Source: Streptomyces himalayensis subsp. himalayensis
GTDB lineage: Bacteria > Actinomycetota > Actinomycetes > Streptomycetales > Streptomycetaceae
Length of the DNA stretch: 64,000 nt
Assembly (NCBI RefSeq): GCF_013778455.1
Contig: NZ_JACEHE010000001.1
Span: 310,001-374,000, forward strand
Direction: 5' to 3'
Made by a program: the position numbers and the translations under genes
Shown here: positions 32,924 to 41,618 of the stretch, one piece after another
Layout of the letters: every line of letters starts with the position of its first letter
How positions within the stretch are numbered: position 1 is the stretch's first letter
Notes under the pieces: model-generated
The model's database searches: none
The model's input: only the letters and a program-made list of their open reading frames with translations
Told to the model about the DNA's origin: nothing

Positions 32924-34204
32924 TCAGGCCGGAGCGGCGGGTTCTTCCGGACCGTCCGGGGTGGAGCCCGGGGCCGGCCCGGGCGTGAAGGTGACGGGAA
33001 GACGCTCGGGCCCGCGCAGGCCGCTGGGCTTCCACCGCAGCTCGCCCGGCGGTACGGCCAGGGCGAGGCCGGGGAGCCTGCGCAGGGCGGTGCCGATGGC
33101 GATCTGGCCCTCCAACCGGGCCAGCGGCGCCCCCAGGCAGTAGTGGATGCCGTGTCCGAAGGCCAGGTGCGCGTTGTCCTGCCGGGTGATGTCCAGACGG
33201 TCGGGGTCGGGGAAGCGCGCCGGGTCGCGGTCGGCGATGGCGGTGGCGATGAGCACGGTCGCGCCGCGCGGAATCGTCACGCCCGAGATCTCGACGTCCT
33301 CGCGCGCGAAGCGGGCGATGCCGGGGTTGACCGGCCCGTCGTAGCGGAGGAACTCCTCGATGGCGTCCGGCAGCAGTCCCGGGTCTTCCCGCAGCATCTG
33401 CAGCTGGTCGGGGTGGGCGAGCAGTGCGGCGATGCCGCCGCTGATCAGGTTGACCGTGGTGATGTATCCGGCCACCAGCAGCAGGAACGCCATGGCGATC
33501 AGCTCGTCCTCGTCGAGCCGCTGCTCCTCGTCCCGGGCGGTGATCAGCGCGCTGAGCAGATCGTCCCCGGGCTCGGCTCGCTTGGCCTCCAGAAGCTTCG
33601 TCAGATACGCGCGCATCTTCTGCCACGCCGCGTCCACGACAGCCGGGTCCGGCGGCTCGGCGCCCCTGAGGATCATGTCGTCGGTCCACCGCTGGAAGTC
33701 GTACCGGTCCGTCACCGGCACACCGAGCAGCTCGCTGATCACGGTGACCGGGAGCGGCAGCGCGAAGTCCGCGACGAGGTCGGCGCGGCCGGACGGCACG
33801 ACGGCGTCGAGCAGCCGGTCCGCGATGTCCTGGATACGGGGTCGCAGCTCGGCCACCCTGCGCGCCGTGAACGCCTTCGAGACCAGGCGGCGCAGGCGGG
33901 TGTGGTCGGGCGGGTCGGCGCGGAGCATGGTGCGCATCATGGACTCGCGCTGCGACGCGGGCAGCTGCTGCAGGAGCCGGGGGTCGGACGCGTCGCGGGC
34001 ATCGCTGCTCAGCCGCGGGTCGGACAGGGCGGCGAGGCCGTCCTCGTAGCGCGTGACGAGCCAGGCCTCCAGGCCGCCGGCGATGACCGCGCGCCGCACC
34101 GGTCCCTCCTCCTGCAGCTGGCGGTACAGCGGGAAGGGGTCGGCCACGAAGGCCGGGTCGGCATAGGGCAGAAGGACCGGCTGCCGGCTCATCGTGCTGC
34201 TCAT
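32924..34204 (-). CDS. Cytochrome P450 (CYP107-like)
   Basis: A 426-residue soluble P450. The I-helix oxygen-binding motif is AGYITT (residues 245-250), the K-helix has EEFLR (E-x-x-R), and the haem loop is FGHGIHYCLGAPLAR with Cys356 as axial ligand. Similarity of pattern is to the CYP107/CYP105 antibiotic hydroxylases. ATG at 34204 has GAGGAGG upstream. The ATG overlaps the stop of a repeat-encoded leader frame. It begins the P450-GT-GT-peptide transcript. No ferredoxin gene is adjacent. Confidence 0.92.
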   Translation of the reverse strand: MSSTMSRQPVLLPYADPAFVADPFPLYRQLQEEGPVRRAVIAGGLEAWLVTRYEDGLAALSDPRLSSDARDASDPRLLQQLPASQRESMMRTMLRADPPDHTRLRRLVSKAFTARRVAELRPRIQDIADRLLDAVVPSGRADLVADFALPLPVTVISELLGVPVTDRYDFQRWTDDMILRGAEPPDPAVVDAAWQKMRAYLTKLLEAKRAEPGDDLLSALITARDEEQRLDEDELIAMAFLLLVAGYITTVNLISGGIAALLAHPDQLQMLREDPGLLPDAIEEFLRYDGPVNPGIARFAREDVEISGVTIPRGATVLIATAIADRDPARFPDPDRLDITRQDNAHLAFGHGIHYCLGAPLARLEGQIAIGTALRRLPGLALAVPPGELRWKPSGLRGPERLPVTFTPGPAPGSTPDGPEEPAAPA

Positions 34205-34308
34205 CGTGGCCTCCTCGTACTGCTCATGTGGCCTCCCGGAGTCATGCTGCTCATGTGGCCTCCCGGAGTCATGCTGCTCATGTGGCCTCCCGGAGTCATG
34301 CTGCTCAT
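34201..34308 (-). CDS. Repeat-encoded leader peptide coupled to the P450 gene
   Basis: A 35-residue frame reading MSSMTPGGH three times and then MSSTRRPR. It ends in TGA overlapping the P450 ATG (ATGA). Each 27-bp unit carries its own GGGAGGCCAC ribosome site and ATG, a near-copy of the P450 initiation region GAGGAGGCCACGATGAGCAGC. It looks like tandem duplication of a translation start. Whether it is translated, and whether it boosts or limits P450 translation, is untested. Confidence 0.45.
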   Translation of the reverse strand: MSSMTPGGHMSSMTPGGHMSSMTPGGHMSSTRRPR

Positions 34309-34323
34309 GTGGCCTCCCGGAGT
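34221..34323. repeat. 27-bp tandem repeat, duplicated initiation region
   Basis: Four copies of tgctcatgtggcctcccggagtcatgc start at 34221, 34248, 34275 and 34302 (the last partial). The first three are identical. They lie between the divergent P450 and flavin hydroxylase genes. Confidence 0.93.
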
Positions 34324-34439
34324 CGCGTCGCGACAGTCGCGACCACGTGGCGGATCAGCGGATCCTGGCAGATCTTGGGGGTATATGCCCCAATGTGGTC
34401 GCCTCTGCGATTCTCGCCCAAAGGGAAGGGAGGGGCGCG

Positions 34440-35672
34440 ATGGAACGGACCGCGTGCTGCGTGGTGGGCGGCGGGCCCGCCGGGATGGTCCTCGGCCTGC
34501 TGCTGGCCCGGACCGGCGTGGAGGTCACCGTCCTGGAGAAGCACGGCGACTTCCTGCGCGACTTCCGCGGCGACACCGTGCACCCGTCGACGCTGGCCCT
34601 GCTGGACGACCTGGGCCTGGCCGAACGGTTCGCGCGGCTGCCGCAGCGGCGCGTCACCACCGTCCAGCTGCCGATCGGCCAGGACCGGTCCCTGGTCACC
34701 GTCGGGAACATCGGCGCGCTGCGGGGCAAGTACAACTACATCGCGATGGTGCCGCAGTGGGACCTCCTCGACCTTCTTGTGGACGAGGCCCGCCGCGAGC
34801 CGTCCTTCTCCGTACGGATGAGCACCGAGGCGACGGACTTCATGGTGGAGGGCGGCCGGGTCACGGGGGTGCGGTATCGCACGTCCGACGGCCGTACCGG
34901 CGAGGTGCGCGCTGCCCTCACGGTCGCCTGCGACGGCCGGGGCTCGCTGGCCCGCTCGCTGCCCGAACTGGGCCTGCGGCAGTTCACCTGCCCGATGGAC
35001 GCCTGGTGGCTCCGGCTGCCGCGGCGGGACGACGACCCGCACGGGCTCGTGGGAGGCGTCGGCGACCGGTTCCTCACCGCCATGATCGACCGCGGGGACT
35101 ACTGGCAGTGCGCCGTGCTGATCCCCAAGGGAACCGACGGCCTGCGGCGCGCGGCCGGCCTCGAGACGTTCATGGCCGAGTTCACGGCCGCCGTCCCCTG
35201 GCTCGCGGACCGCGTGCACGCGCTGCGGTCCTGGGACGACGTGAAGCTCCTCGACGTACGCCTCGACCGCCTCAGGCGCTGGCACCGGCCGGGGCTGCTG
35301 TGCATCGGCGACGCGGCACACGCGATGTCACCGGTCTTCGGCATCGGCATCAACCTCGCCGTCGAGGACGCCGTGGCCGCCGCGCGGTATCTCGTCGAGC
35401 CGCTGCACGCGGGTACGGTCGGCCTGCATGACGTACGGGCCGTGCAGCGCCGCCGCTGGCCGACCACGGCCGCGACGCAGGCCCTGCAGCGGACCGCCCA
35501 CGCCCGGGTCATCGAACCGCTGCTCGCGGGCCGCCCGCCCTTCGGCAACCCCAGGCGGGCCCAGCGGCTGACCGAGCTACTCACCACCTCGCGGTGGCTG
35601 AACAGGGTGCCGGCGTACTTCCTCGCCTACGGTGCCGTACGGGAGAGGCCGCCGGCTGCGGCGGTGCGGTGA
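34440..35672 (+). CDS. FAD-dependent aromatic hydroxylase (PHBH fold)
   Basis: A 410-residue class A flavoprotein monooxygenase. The GxGxxG motif is CVVGGGPAGMVLGLLLARTGVEVTVLEKH, and the second FAD motif is LLCIGDAAHAMSPVFGIGINLAVEDAVAAA; the segment DFRGDTVHPSTLALLDDLGL is typical of UbiH/MhpA relatives. The active NADPH-binding DG motif is in VACDGRGSLARS. ATG at 34440 follows AGGGAGG; longer readings from 34194 merely traverse the 27-bp repeats. It diverges from the P450 gene and may hydroxylate a phenolic substrate. Confidence 0.88.
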   Translation: MERTACCVVGGGPAGMVLGLLLARTGVEVTVLEKHGDFLRDFRGDTVHPSTLALLDDLGLAERFARLPQRRVTTVQLPIGQDRSLVTVGNIGALRGKYNYIAMVPQWDLLDLLVDEARREPSFSVRMSTEATDFMVEGGRVTGVRYRTSDGRTGEVRAALTVACDGRGSLARSLPELGLRQFTCPMDAWWLRLPRRDDDPHGLVGGVGDRFLTAMIDRGDYWQCAVLIPKGTDGLRRAAGLETFMAEFTAAVPWLADRVHALRSWDDVKLLDVRLDRLRRWHRPGLLCIGDAAHAMSPVFGIGINLAVEDAVAAARYLVEPLHAGTVGLHDVRAVQRRRWPTTAATQALQRTAHARVIEPLLAGRPPFGNPRRAQRLTELLTTSRWLNRVPAYFLAYGAVRERPPAAAVR

Positions 35673-35808
35673 GCGGTGGCGGTCGGGGCCTTGTGCGGCC
35701 TGGCGGCGTGGTTCTGGCCGCCGCCCGCGTTGCGGCCCCTCGTGCCGCCTGCAGGGCGCCAGGAGCGCACCGCCGGCAGTGCGGCACCGGTGACGCGGCA
35801 CAAGCGAT

Positions 35809-35962
35809 GCGGCGCTGTGCCACCTGCGATGCGGCGCTGTGGAATCTGCGAGGCGGGGCTGTGGCACCTGCGATGCGGGGCTGTGCCACCTGCGAGGCGG
35901 GGCTGTGGCACCTGCGATGCGGCGCTGTGGCACCTGCGATGCGGCGCTGTGGCACCTGCGAT
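35809..35962. repeat. 22-bp tandem repeat array, seven copies
   Basis: Seven contiguous 22-bp units (gcggcgctgtggcacctgcgat and close variants) occupy 35809-35962 with no spacers. They lie in the 409-bp gap between the flavin hydroxylase and the esterase, in which no gene is supported. The period is about two helical turns, so it would present repeated sites on one DNA face. Not a multiple of three. Confidence 0.92.
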
Positions 35963-36081
35963 GCGGACTGCCCCGCCGTTCGGCGGGTGATTCCCGCCGA
36001 ACGGCGCGTACGCAGGCCGTTCCCTCGCCGTGCATCATGAACGCCCTGGCCACCGCCGTGGCCGTGACGCGAGGAGTTCCC

Positions 36082-37125
36082 ATGACCGCTGAGCCGACGG
36101 CCTCCGCGTCACCGGTAGCCGCAACACCGGTGGACGCATCACCCGCAGACACCGAGCCGGTGTACCCGCCGCCGCCCTTCGACCCGGAGCTGGCGGCCGC
36201 GCTGGAAGTGCTCGGTGGGCAGATTCCGCCGGGTTTCGCACCCGAGATGATCCCCTCGATGCGGGAGGGCTCGTCCGCGTTCCAGGTCCCGGACGAGGAG
36301 CTGACCAGGAACGGAGCCTTCCAGATCGAGGAGCGGGCGGTGCCCGGACCCGAGGGGGCGCCGGACATCTCGCTGCTGATCTGCAGGCCGACGGGCGCGA
36401 GCGGACCGCTCCCGGCCGTGTACCACATCCACGGCGGCGGCATGATCCTCGGCGACAACCGGCTGGGTGTGACCGAGGCGCTCGACTGGGCCGAGGAGCT
36501 GGGCCTGGTCGTGGTGTCGGTGGAGTACCGGCTCGCGCCGGAGAACCCGTATCCGGCAGGCGTCGAGGACTGCTACGCGGGCCTGGTGTGGACGGCCGAG
36601 AACGCCAAGGAGCTCGGCATCGACCCCGAACGCATGCTGGTCGCGGGCGGCAGCGCCGGTGGGGGACTCTCCGCGGCCGTCGCCCTGCTGGCCCGGGACC
36701 GCGGCGGGCCGGAGCTGATCGGGCAGATGCTGATGTGCCCGATGCTGGACGACCGCAACGACTCGGTGTCCGCCCGCCAGATGGCCGGGCGCGGTGTCTG
36801 GGACCGCACGGCCAACGAGTCGGGCTGGGGCGCACTGCTCGGCGAGGCGCGCGGCGGACCGGACGTCTCGCAGTACGCCGCCCCCGCCCGCGCGACCGAC
36901 CTGTCCGGGCTGCCCCCGGCCTTCATCGACGTGGGCTCGGCGGAGACGTTCCGCGACGAGGACATCGCGTACGCGGGCCGCCTGTGGCAGGCGGGCGCCC
37001 GCGCAGAACTCCACGTCTGGCCGGGCGGCTTCCACGGCTTCGACGGCTTCGCCCCCCAGGCACCGCTGTCCCAGGAGTGCCGGGCCACCCGACTGCGCTG
37101 GCTGCGGCGACTGCTGGGCGCGTGA
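36082..37125 (+). CDS. HSL-type alpha/beta hydrolase (esterase)
   Basis: A 347-residue carboxylesterase of the hormone-sensitive-lipase family (esterase family IV). The oxyanion motif is YHIHGGGMILGD, the nucleophile elbow is AGGSAGGGLSAAV, Asp lies in GSAETFRDEDIAYAGRL and His in GGFHGFDGF. ATG at 36082 has GAGGAG eight bases upstream. The Pro-rich first 45 residues are an extension. The substrate cannot be told; it may cleave small esters. It stands alone between two repeat arrays. Confidence 0.9.
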   Translation: MTAEPTASASPVAATPVDASPADTEPVYPPPPFDPELAAALEVLGGQIPPGFAPEMIPSMREGSSAFQVPDEELTRNGAFQIEERAVPGPEGAPDISLLICRPTGASGPLPAVYHIHGGGMILGDNRLGVTEALDWAEELGLVVVSVEYRLAPENPYPAGVEDCYAGLVWTAENAKELGIDPERMLVAGGSAGGGLSAAVALLARDRGGPELIGQMLMCPMLDDRNDSVSARQMAGRGVWDRTANESGWGALLGEARGGPDVSQYAAPARATDLSGLPPAFIDVGSAETFRDEDIAYAGRLWQAGARAELHVWPGGFHGFDGFAPQAPLSQECRATRLRWLRRLLGA

Positions 37126-37160
37126 CCGGCTGGGCCGCGAGGCCGCCCTGCGCGGCCTGG

Positions 37161-37540
37161 CGGCTGGGGTCGGCCTGCGTGCGCGTGCGGCCTGACGACT
37201 GGGTGGTCGACGGCTGGGGTCGGCCTGCGTGCGCGTGCGGCCTGACGACTGGGTGGTCGACGGCTGGGGTCGGCCTGCGTGCGCGTGCGGCCTGACGACT
37301 GGGTGGTCGACCGCTGGGGCGGGTCGGCGTACGCATGCCGCCGGCGACCCGAACCGTCCGGTGCGGCCTGGCGGCTGGGGTTGGCTGGCCTGCCCGTGCG
37401 GCCCGACGACCCGGTGGTCGACGGCTTGGGCTGGCCAGCGTGCGCGTGCGGCCTGACGACTGGGTGGTCGACCGCTGGAGCTGGTCGGCGTACCCATGCC
37501 GCTCACGACCCCGTTCGATCGACCGCTGGGGCCGGCTGAC
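37161..37540. repeat. 50-bp tandem repeat array
   Basis: Three nearly perfect 50-bp units beginning cggctggggtcggcctgcgt start at 37161, 37211 and 37261; at least three decayed copies follow to about 37540 (for example gcgcgtgcggcctgacgactgggtggtcgacc at 37440). They fill most of the 600-bp gap between the esterase and the PucR-type regulator. No gene is supported there. All copies contain TGGGTGGTCGAC, a palindrome-bearing segment (GTCGAC). Confidence 0.88.
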
Positions 37541-37725
37541 TGCCAGTCCGCCTGAGCAGAGCCGCCGGGCCGTCGGCGGGATGCGATGGCCCGGCGGGAC
37601 CGGCCGGACCGGCCGGTCCAGCTCCGCGCCGGGTGCCGGGTCGGCGTCGGACGCCGACCCGGGTCCCGGACCGGCCCGGTGTCTTCGAACCCCGGCGCTT
37701 GGCAGGGCGGTTTCGCGGTCGCAGG

Positions 37726-38931
37726 ATGGTGTGCGTGAAAGAGCTGGCAGGCCGGCTCGCGGCGCTCGACCCGGACGCGGGTGCCGCGTTGCAGGTCATC
37801 ACGTACTTCGACCGCCTGATGGAGGGCCGGGTCGGCCTTGAGGCCCTCGTGCGCGGGGCTGCCGTCCTGTCCGGTTGCCCCGCGCGGCTGGTCGACGAGC
37901 GGCGTGGCGTACGGGTCCGGGTCGATCAGGACGGGCGGCGTGACACCTCCGTCGGGCCCGTCGACCCTGCCTGGCCATGGGTACCGCTGGACACGGTCGG
38001 CTCCCTCGGCTCCAGCGGCTCCGGATCCGGAGACTCCGGCGACTCCCCAGCGACGGGCACTGCTGACACTGCCGCCACCATCCCCACCACTCCCGCCACC
38101 GCTCCCGCCACCGCCACCACCGCCACGCCCCCGAAGGCCTCGGCCGCTCTCTGGCTGGAGCGGCCCGGCCCGGCCGACGGCGTGCACGCCATGATCCTGG
38201 AGCGGGCCGCACACGCCGTACGGGCGGTCATGGACCGGACGCGCGGATGGGCACCCCTTGCCGTACCCGCTCACGACCCCGCTCTGGTCGAGGTGGTGCT
38301 GGACGCGTCCGCGCCGCTGTCCGCACGCACGCATGCCGCGGCTCGACTGGGGCTCAGGCAGGGGCAGTCCGTACGAGCGGTCGTCCTCCACGGGGGTGGT
38401 GCGGAGGTCGTACCCGCCGGACAGCCCCTGCCCGAGGTGCGGAGGGCCGGTGTGGGACCGGCCGTGGAGCCGGCCGAGCTGCCGCAGTCGTGGGCGGCCG
38501 CCCGGACCGCGCTCCGGTTCACCGCCGAGGGCACGGCACAGGATCCCGGGCCGCGCACGGTGTACGCCGAGGAACTGGGTGCTCTCACCCTGCTCGCGGC
38601 CGCGGTGGGCCCGGACACTCCGCCGATCCCCGACGTACTCGCCGTGGAACGCGCGGTCGCGGAGGCGCCCTGGGCCGCCGCGACGCTCCACGCCGTGGCC
38701 TCCTCACCGAGCCTGCGGGCCGCCGCGGGTGAACTGACGGTGCACCACTCGACACTGCAGGAGCGCCTGGCGCAGGCCGAGCACATCCTCGGCTGGGAGG
38801 TGCACTCTCCTCAGGGTCGGCTGCGCCTGCAACTGGCCCTGGCGGTAAGGAAGTTGCAGCGAAACGCGCCCGCGCTTCCGGGTGCACGTACCGGAGACAC
38901 CGGAGCGGGGCAGGCGACGACCCCGGCGTGA
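37726..38931 (+). CDS. PucR-type transcriptional regulator
   Basis: A 401-residue regulator. The C-terminal PucR-type helix-turn-helix is evident (SPSLRAAAGELTVHHSTLQERLAQAEHILGWEVHSPQGRLRLQLALAVRKL). The N-terminal part has an unassigned sensor region interrupted at about residues 98-145 by a Ser/Gly- and Ala/Thr/Pro-rich low-complexity stretch. ATG at 37726 is adopted because conserved sequence starts there. Neighbours do not reveal its targets; family members control purine, amino-acid or aromatic catabolism. Confidence 0.8.
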   Translation: MVCVKELAGRLAALDPDAGAALQVITYFDRLMEGRVGLEALVRGAAVLSGCPARLVDERRGVRVRVDQDGRRDTSVGPVDPAWPWVPLDTVGSLGSSGSGSGDSGDSPATGTADTAATIPTTPATAPATATTATPPKASAALWLERPGPADGVHAMILERAAHAVRAVMDRTRGWAPLAVPAHDPALVEVVLDASAPLSARTHAAARLGLRQGQSVRAVVLHGGGAEVVPAGQPLPEVRRAGVGPAVEPAELPQSWAAARTALRFTAEGTAQDPGPRTVYAEELGALTLLAAAVGPDTPPIPDVLAVERAVAEAPWAAATLHAVASSPSLRAAAGELTVHHSTLQERLAQAEHILGWEVHSPQGRLRLQLALAVRKLQRNAPALPGARTGDTGAGQATTPA

Positions 38932-38995
38932 CGGTCCAGGGAGTGACGGTCCAGGGCGTGGGTCCAGGGCGTGACGGTCCAGGGAGTGACGGCTC
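38930..38995. repeat. Short GGTCCAGGG(A/C)GTGAC repeats after the PucR gene
   Basis: Four to five copies of a unit near GTGACGGTCCAGGGC (15-19 bp) follow the stop codon at once. They end in a potential hairpin GTGACGGCTcacgcctggcgtcAGCCGTCAC at 38985-39013, a plausible terminator stem between convergent genes. Confidence 0.65.
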
Positions 38996-39031
38996 ACGCC
39001 TGGCGTCAGCCGTCACTGTCGATGACCCCGG

Positions 39032-40564
39032 TCACGTCCCGTCAGCGCCCGTCGTTCCCGGGGCAGCGGCACGGCGCGCCTGCCCCCGGCGCCGGAGCAG
39101 GAGCAGCCCACCTGCGAGCGCGGTGACGCCGGTGGCGGCTGTCCAGGCCACGAGGTCGGAGGAGCCGGTGGAGGCCAGGTCGCCACGCCCGCCGAGCGGG
39201 GTGGCGCCGGAGGTCGGTGTGGCGGAACCGGCTCCCGAGCCGGACACGGCGGTGGAGGCTGACGACGATGGCGAGGGGGAGGCCGAGGAGGACGCCGAGG
39301 GGGATGCGGTCGTCTCGCCCGCGGCCGCCTTGGGCCGGGTGAAGGCCAGCGTGCCGAAGCCGAGCTGGTCGTAGCCGCCGCTGTTGGGCCCGTAGTCACC
39401 GCCGCCGCCCTCGGGGGCCGCCTGCGCGGCGATACGGGTCAGGTACGTCGCGGAGAGCCGGCGGCGCTTGGTGTAGTGGTTGGCGATCATGGCCCAGATC
39501 GGCCGGACCATGGCCGGGTCGGCGGCCGCCACCCCGGACGTGGTCTCCGTTCCCGACCAGCCGTTGATCGCGCCCTTCTTCCGGGTGAACGGGGTGAAGG
39601 GCACCTCCCCGCCCATGCTCCACTTCGCCACGTACTGGGCGCCCTTGAGGAAGCGGCTGTCGTCGTAGCCGTACAGGTCGATGCCCTGGTTCCAGGCCAT
39701 CTCGCAGATGGTGCCCATCAGGCCGACGCCCAGCAGGGCGTGGCCCTGGTCGCGGCCGGCCTCGGCCCACTCGGCGAGGCCGTCGTCATGGACCACCGGG
39801 ATGGCGTTCAGAATCGAGCCCATGCCCTCGCCGTGCTTGAAGTAGTCGACGGCGCGGTCGACTATGGCGCGGTCGTCGCACAGGATGCCGGTGGCGAGGA
39901 CGCAGGCGATGGCCGTCAGGTCCCAGTTGGCCCAGTAGTTGGAGATGACGGCGCCGTTGTGGTTCGTGAGGAAGTCGTCGCTCAGCGGGTGGAAGACGTC
40001 GAGCATCATCTTCTGGAAGCGGGCCAGTTCGAAGCCGTCGTGGTCGCGTACGAGCTCGGCGGCGTTGGCGAACTGGTAGCCGTAGAGACCTGCGGCCAGG
40101 AACCGGTCGGCGCTGCCCTCGAGCGAGGTCAGCTTGGCCGACCAGGCGTTGAGGATGTCGCGGGCGGTGTCGGCGTACGCGGTGTCGCCGGTGACGTGCC
40201 AGCGCAGGGCGTTCTGGTACGCGGCGTGGATGTCGTTGTAGAGCGTGGCGTAGTTCTGGGGCGAGCCCACGCCGCGGTAGACGGTCGCCTGGGGGTTGGC
40301 CTGCCAGCCGCTCTGCGCGTGCCGGTTGGCGGTGAGCCGCGCGAAGCCGACGGTGTAGGGCCGGGCGCCTGCCTTCACCTTGGCCGCCATACGGTCGAGG
40401 TCGGCCTGGGTGTGCAGCAGCCCGGGGTGCGCGAACGTTCCGCCGGCCGCCGATGCCGGTACTGCCGCCGTCACGGCGGCCACCCCGATCCCGGCGGCAC
40501 CCGCGGCCGCACCGGCGATCTTCAGCATGCCTCGGCGACTGATCTGTGCTGTCACGGCTGTCAC
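39032..40564 (-). CDS. Exported alginate-lyase-family protein with sortase signal
   Basis: A 510-residue cell-wall enzyme. A twin-arginine signal is present (SRRGMLKIAGAAAGAAGIGVAAV). The catalytic alpha-barrel (about residues 45-400) matches the alginate lyase / PL5-like family, with NHNGAVISNYWANWDLTA holding the Asn-His-Tyr-Trp motif. A Ser/Pro-rich linker (about 415-465) leads to LASTG, a hydrophobic helix and a basic tail, the pattern of LAxTG substrates of streptomycete class E sortases. GTG at 40564 is the likely start. It should degrade uronic-acid polysaccharides while attached to peptidoglycan. Confidence 0.88.
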   Translation of the reverse strand: MTAVTAQISRRGMLKIAGAAAGAAGIGVAAVTAAVPASAAGGTFAHPGLLHTQADLDRMAAKVKAGARPYTVGFARLTANRHAQSGWQANPQATVYRGVGSPQNYATLYNDIHAAYQNALRWHVTGDTAYADTARDILNAWSAKLTSLEGSADRFLAAGLYGYQFANAAELVRDHDGFELARFQKMMLDVFHPLSDDFLTNHNGAVISNYWANWDLTAIACVLATGILCDDRAIVDRAVDYFKHGEGMGSILNAIPVVHDDGLAEWAEAGRDQGHALLGVGLMGTICEMAWNQGIDLYGYDDSRFLKGAQYVAKWSMGGEVPFTPFTRKKGAINGWSGTETTSGVAAADPAMVRPIWAMIANHYTKRRRLSATYLTRIAAQAAPEGGGGDYGPNSGGYDQLGFGTLAFTRPKAAAGETTASPSASSSASPSPSSSASTAVSGSGAGSATPTSGATPLGGRGDLASTGSSDLVAWTAATGVTALAGGLLLLRRRGQARRAAAPGTTGADGT

Positions 40565-40712
40565 TTGCTTGGTTCCTTAACGGTCGGTGACTACGGACGC
40601 GTACGCACAGGAGACGCGAGCGAGCCCGGCCGATAACAGAAAAGTGGGTCGTGCAGGCCGAGTTGGGCCGAGTTGGGCTACCGAGACCGACCGGCAGGAG
40701 GGCCGCCTCGGC

Positions 40713-41531
40713 TCAGCGAGCCGCAGGCCGGGCCCCCGCCACCTCGTCGTAGAACGCGTTCGCCGGAGGACCGAGGAGTTCGTGGGCCTCGATGAACATC
40801 TCGTGGGCGTCGCGCCCCACCCAGCCCGCCGGGAGCAGCTCGGTCGGCAGATCGGGGTCCCGGAAGGGGAACTTGCGGTAGTCGTACGTGAGCCGCATGC
40901 GTTCTGTCAGCGCTTCCTCGGGTGTCAGATGCCCGGCCCGGTAGGACGGCATCCGGACGCGGTAGGTGCGCAGCAGCTCGCGGTAGTCGTCGTTGAGCGC
41001 GTCCAGATCCCAGCTGCGGGCCGCCATCTCGCGGTCGACGGGCAGCCCGGCGGACTGGCAGCGCAGGGTGTCGAGGCGTACGGCGGGCTCGTCGGCGAAC
41101 TTCTCCCGGACCTGCTGGAGCCGGTCGTGCGGGGACACATAGGTGGAGGGCGCGAGCGGGCCGAAGCCCAGCCACGCCAGTTCCTTGCGGATGCGGTCGC
41201 GCACGCCGCGCTCGGTCTCGGGCACCGAGTAGATGACCATGTACCAGTGGCGGTCCCAGTCGGTCCGTACCGGCTCGAAGATGCGTGACCGGCCCTCGTC
41301 GAGCAGCTGGAGGCTGCGGGCGTTGAGCGCGTAGAGGGTCTCGCGGCCTTCACGCCGCGCGTCGAACCAGCCCTCCTTGCGCAGCCGGGCGAGCACCACG
41401 CGCACGGTGCTCTCGCCGACGCCGAAGCAGCCCATGAGCGTGCTGAGGGTGCGCAGCCGGGCGGCGCCGCCGCGGTAGCGGACGTAGTCGCCGAACAGGT
41501 CGAAGACGATCGAGCGAGGCTTCACGAACAC
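40713..41531 (-). CDS. paaX: PaaX-family repressor
   Basis: A 272-residue PaaX-like protein. The N-terminal GntR-like winged helix (FVKPRSIVFDLFGDYVR then LRTLSTLMGCFGVGESTVRVVLARLRKEGWF) is followed by the PaaX central and C-terminal domains (DWDRHWYMVIYSVPETERGVRDRIRKELAWLGFGPLAPSTYVSP). PaaX proteins repress aromatic catabolism until an aryl-CoA accumulates. It diverges from the transporter-monooxygenase-ligase operon, its likely target, and an aryl-CoA intermediate would be the expected inducer. GTG at 41531 is the start. Confidence 0.9.
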   Translation of the reverse strand: MFVKPRSIVFDLFGDYVRYRGGAARLRTLSTLMGCFGVGESTVRVVLARLRKEGWFDARREGRETLYALNARSLQLLDEGRSRIFEPVRTDWDRHWYMVIYSVPETERGVRDRIRKELAWLGFGPLAPSTYVSPHDRLQQVREKFADEPAVRLDTLRCQSAGLPVDREMAARSWDLDALNDDYRELLRTYRVRMPSYRAGHLTPEEALTERMRLTYDYRKFPFRDPDLPTELLPAGWVGRDAHEMFIEAHELLGPPANAFYDEVAGARPAAR

Positions 41532-41618
41532 GACTATGTCATACGACCGACCGTCGCGAGGAAGAGACGGATGTGCCGGATGACCATGCCAGCACTGGAA
41601 AAATTGGGTGTCATCTCA

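Noticed and set aside
34194..34439. N-terminal extension of the flavin hydroxylase through SYCSCGLPESC repeats
   Set aside because: It is only the 27-bp repeat read on the plus strand; the FAD motif and a strong ribosome site set the start at 34440.
35809..35962. Possible CRISPR array
   Set aside because: The 22-bp units are contiguous and no unique spacers separate them; no cas gene is nearby.
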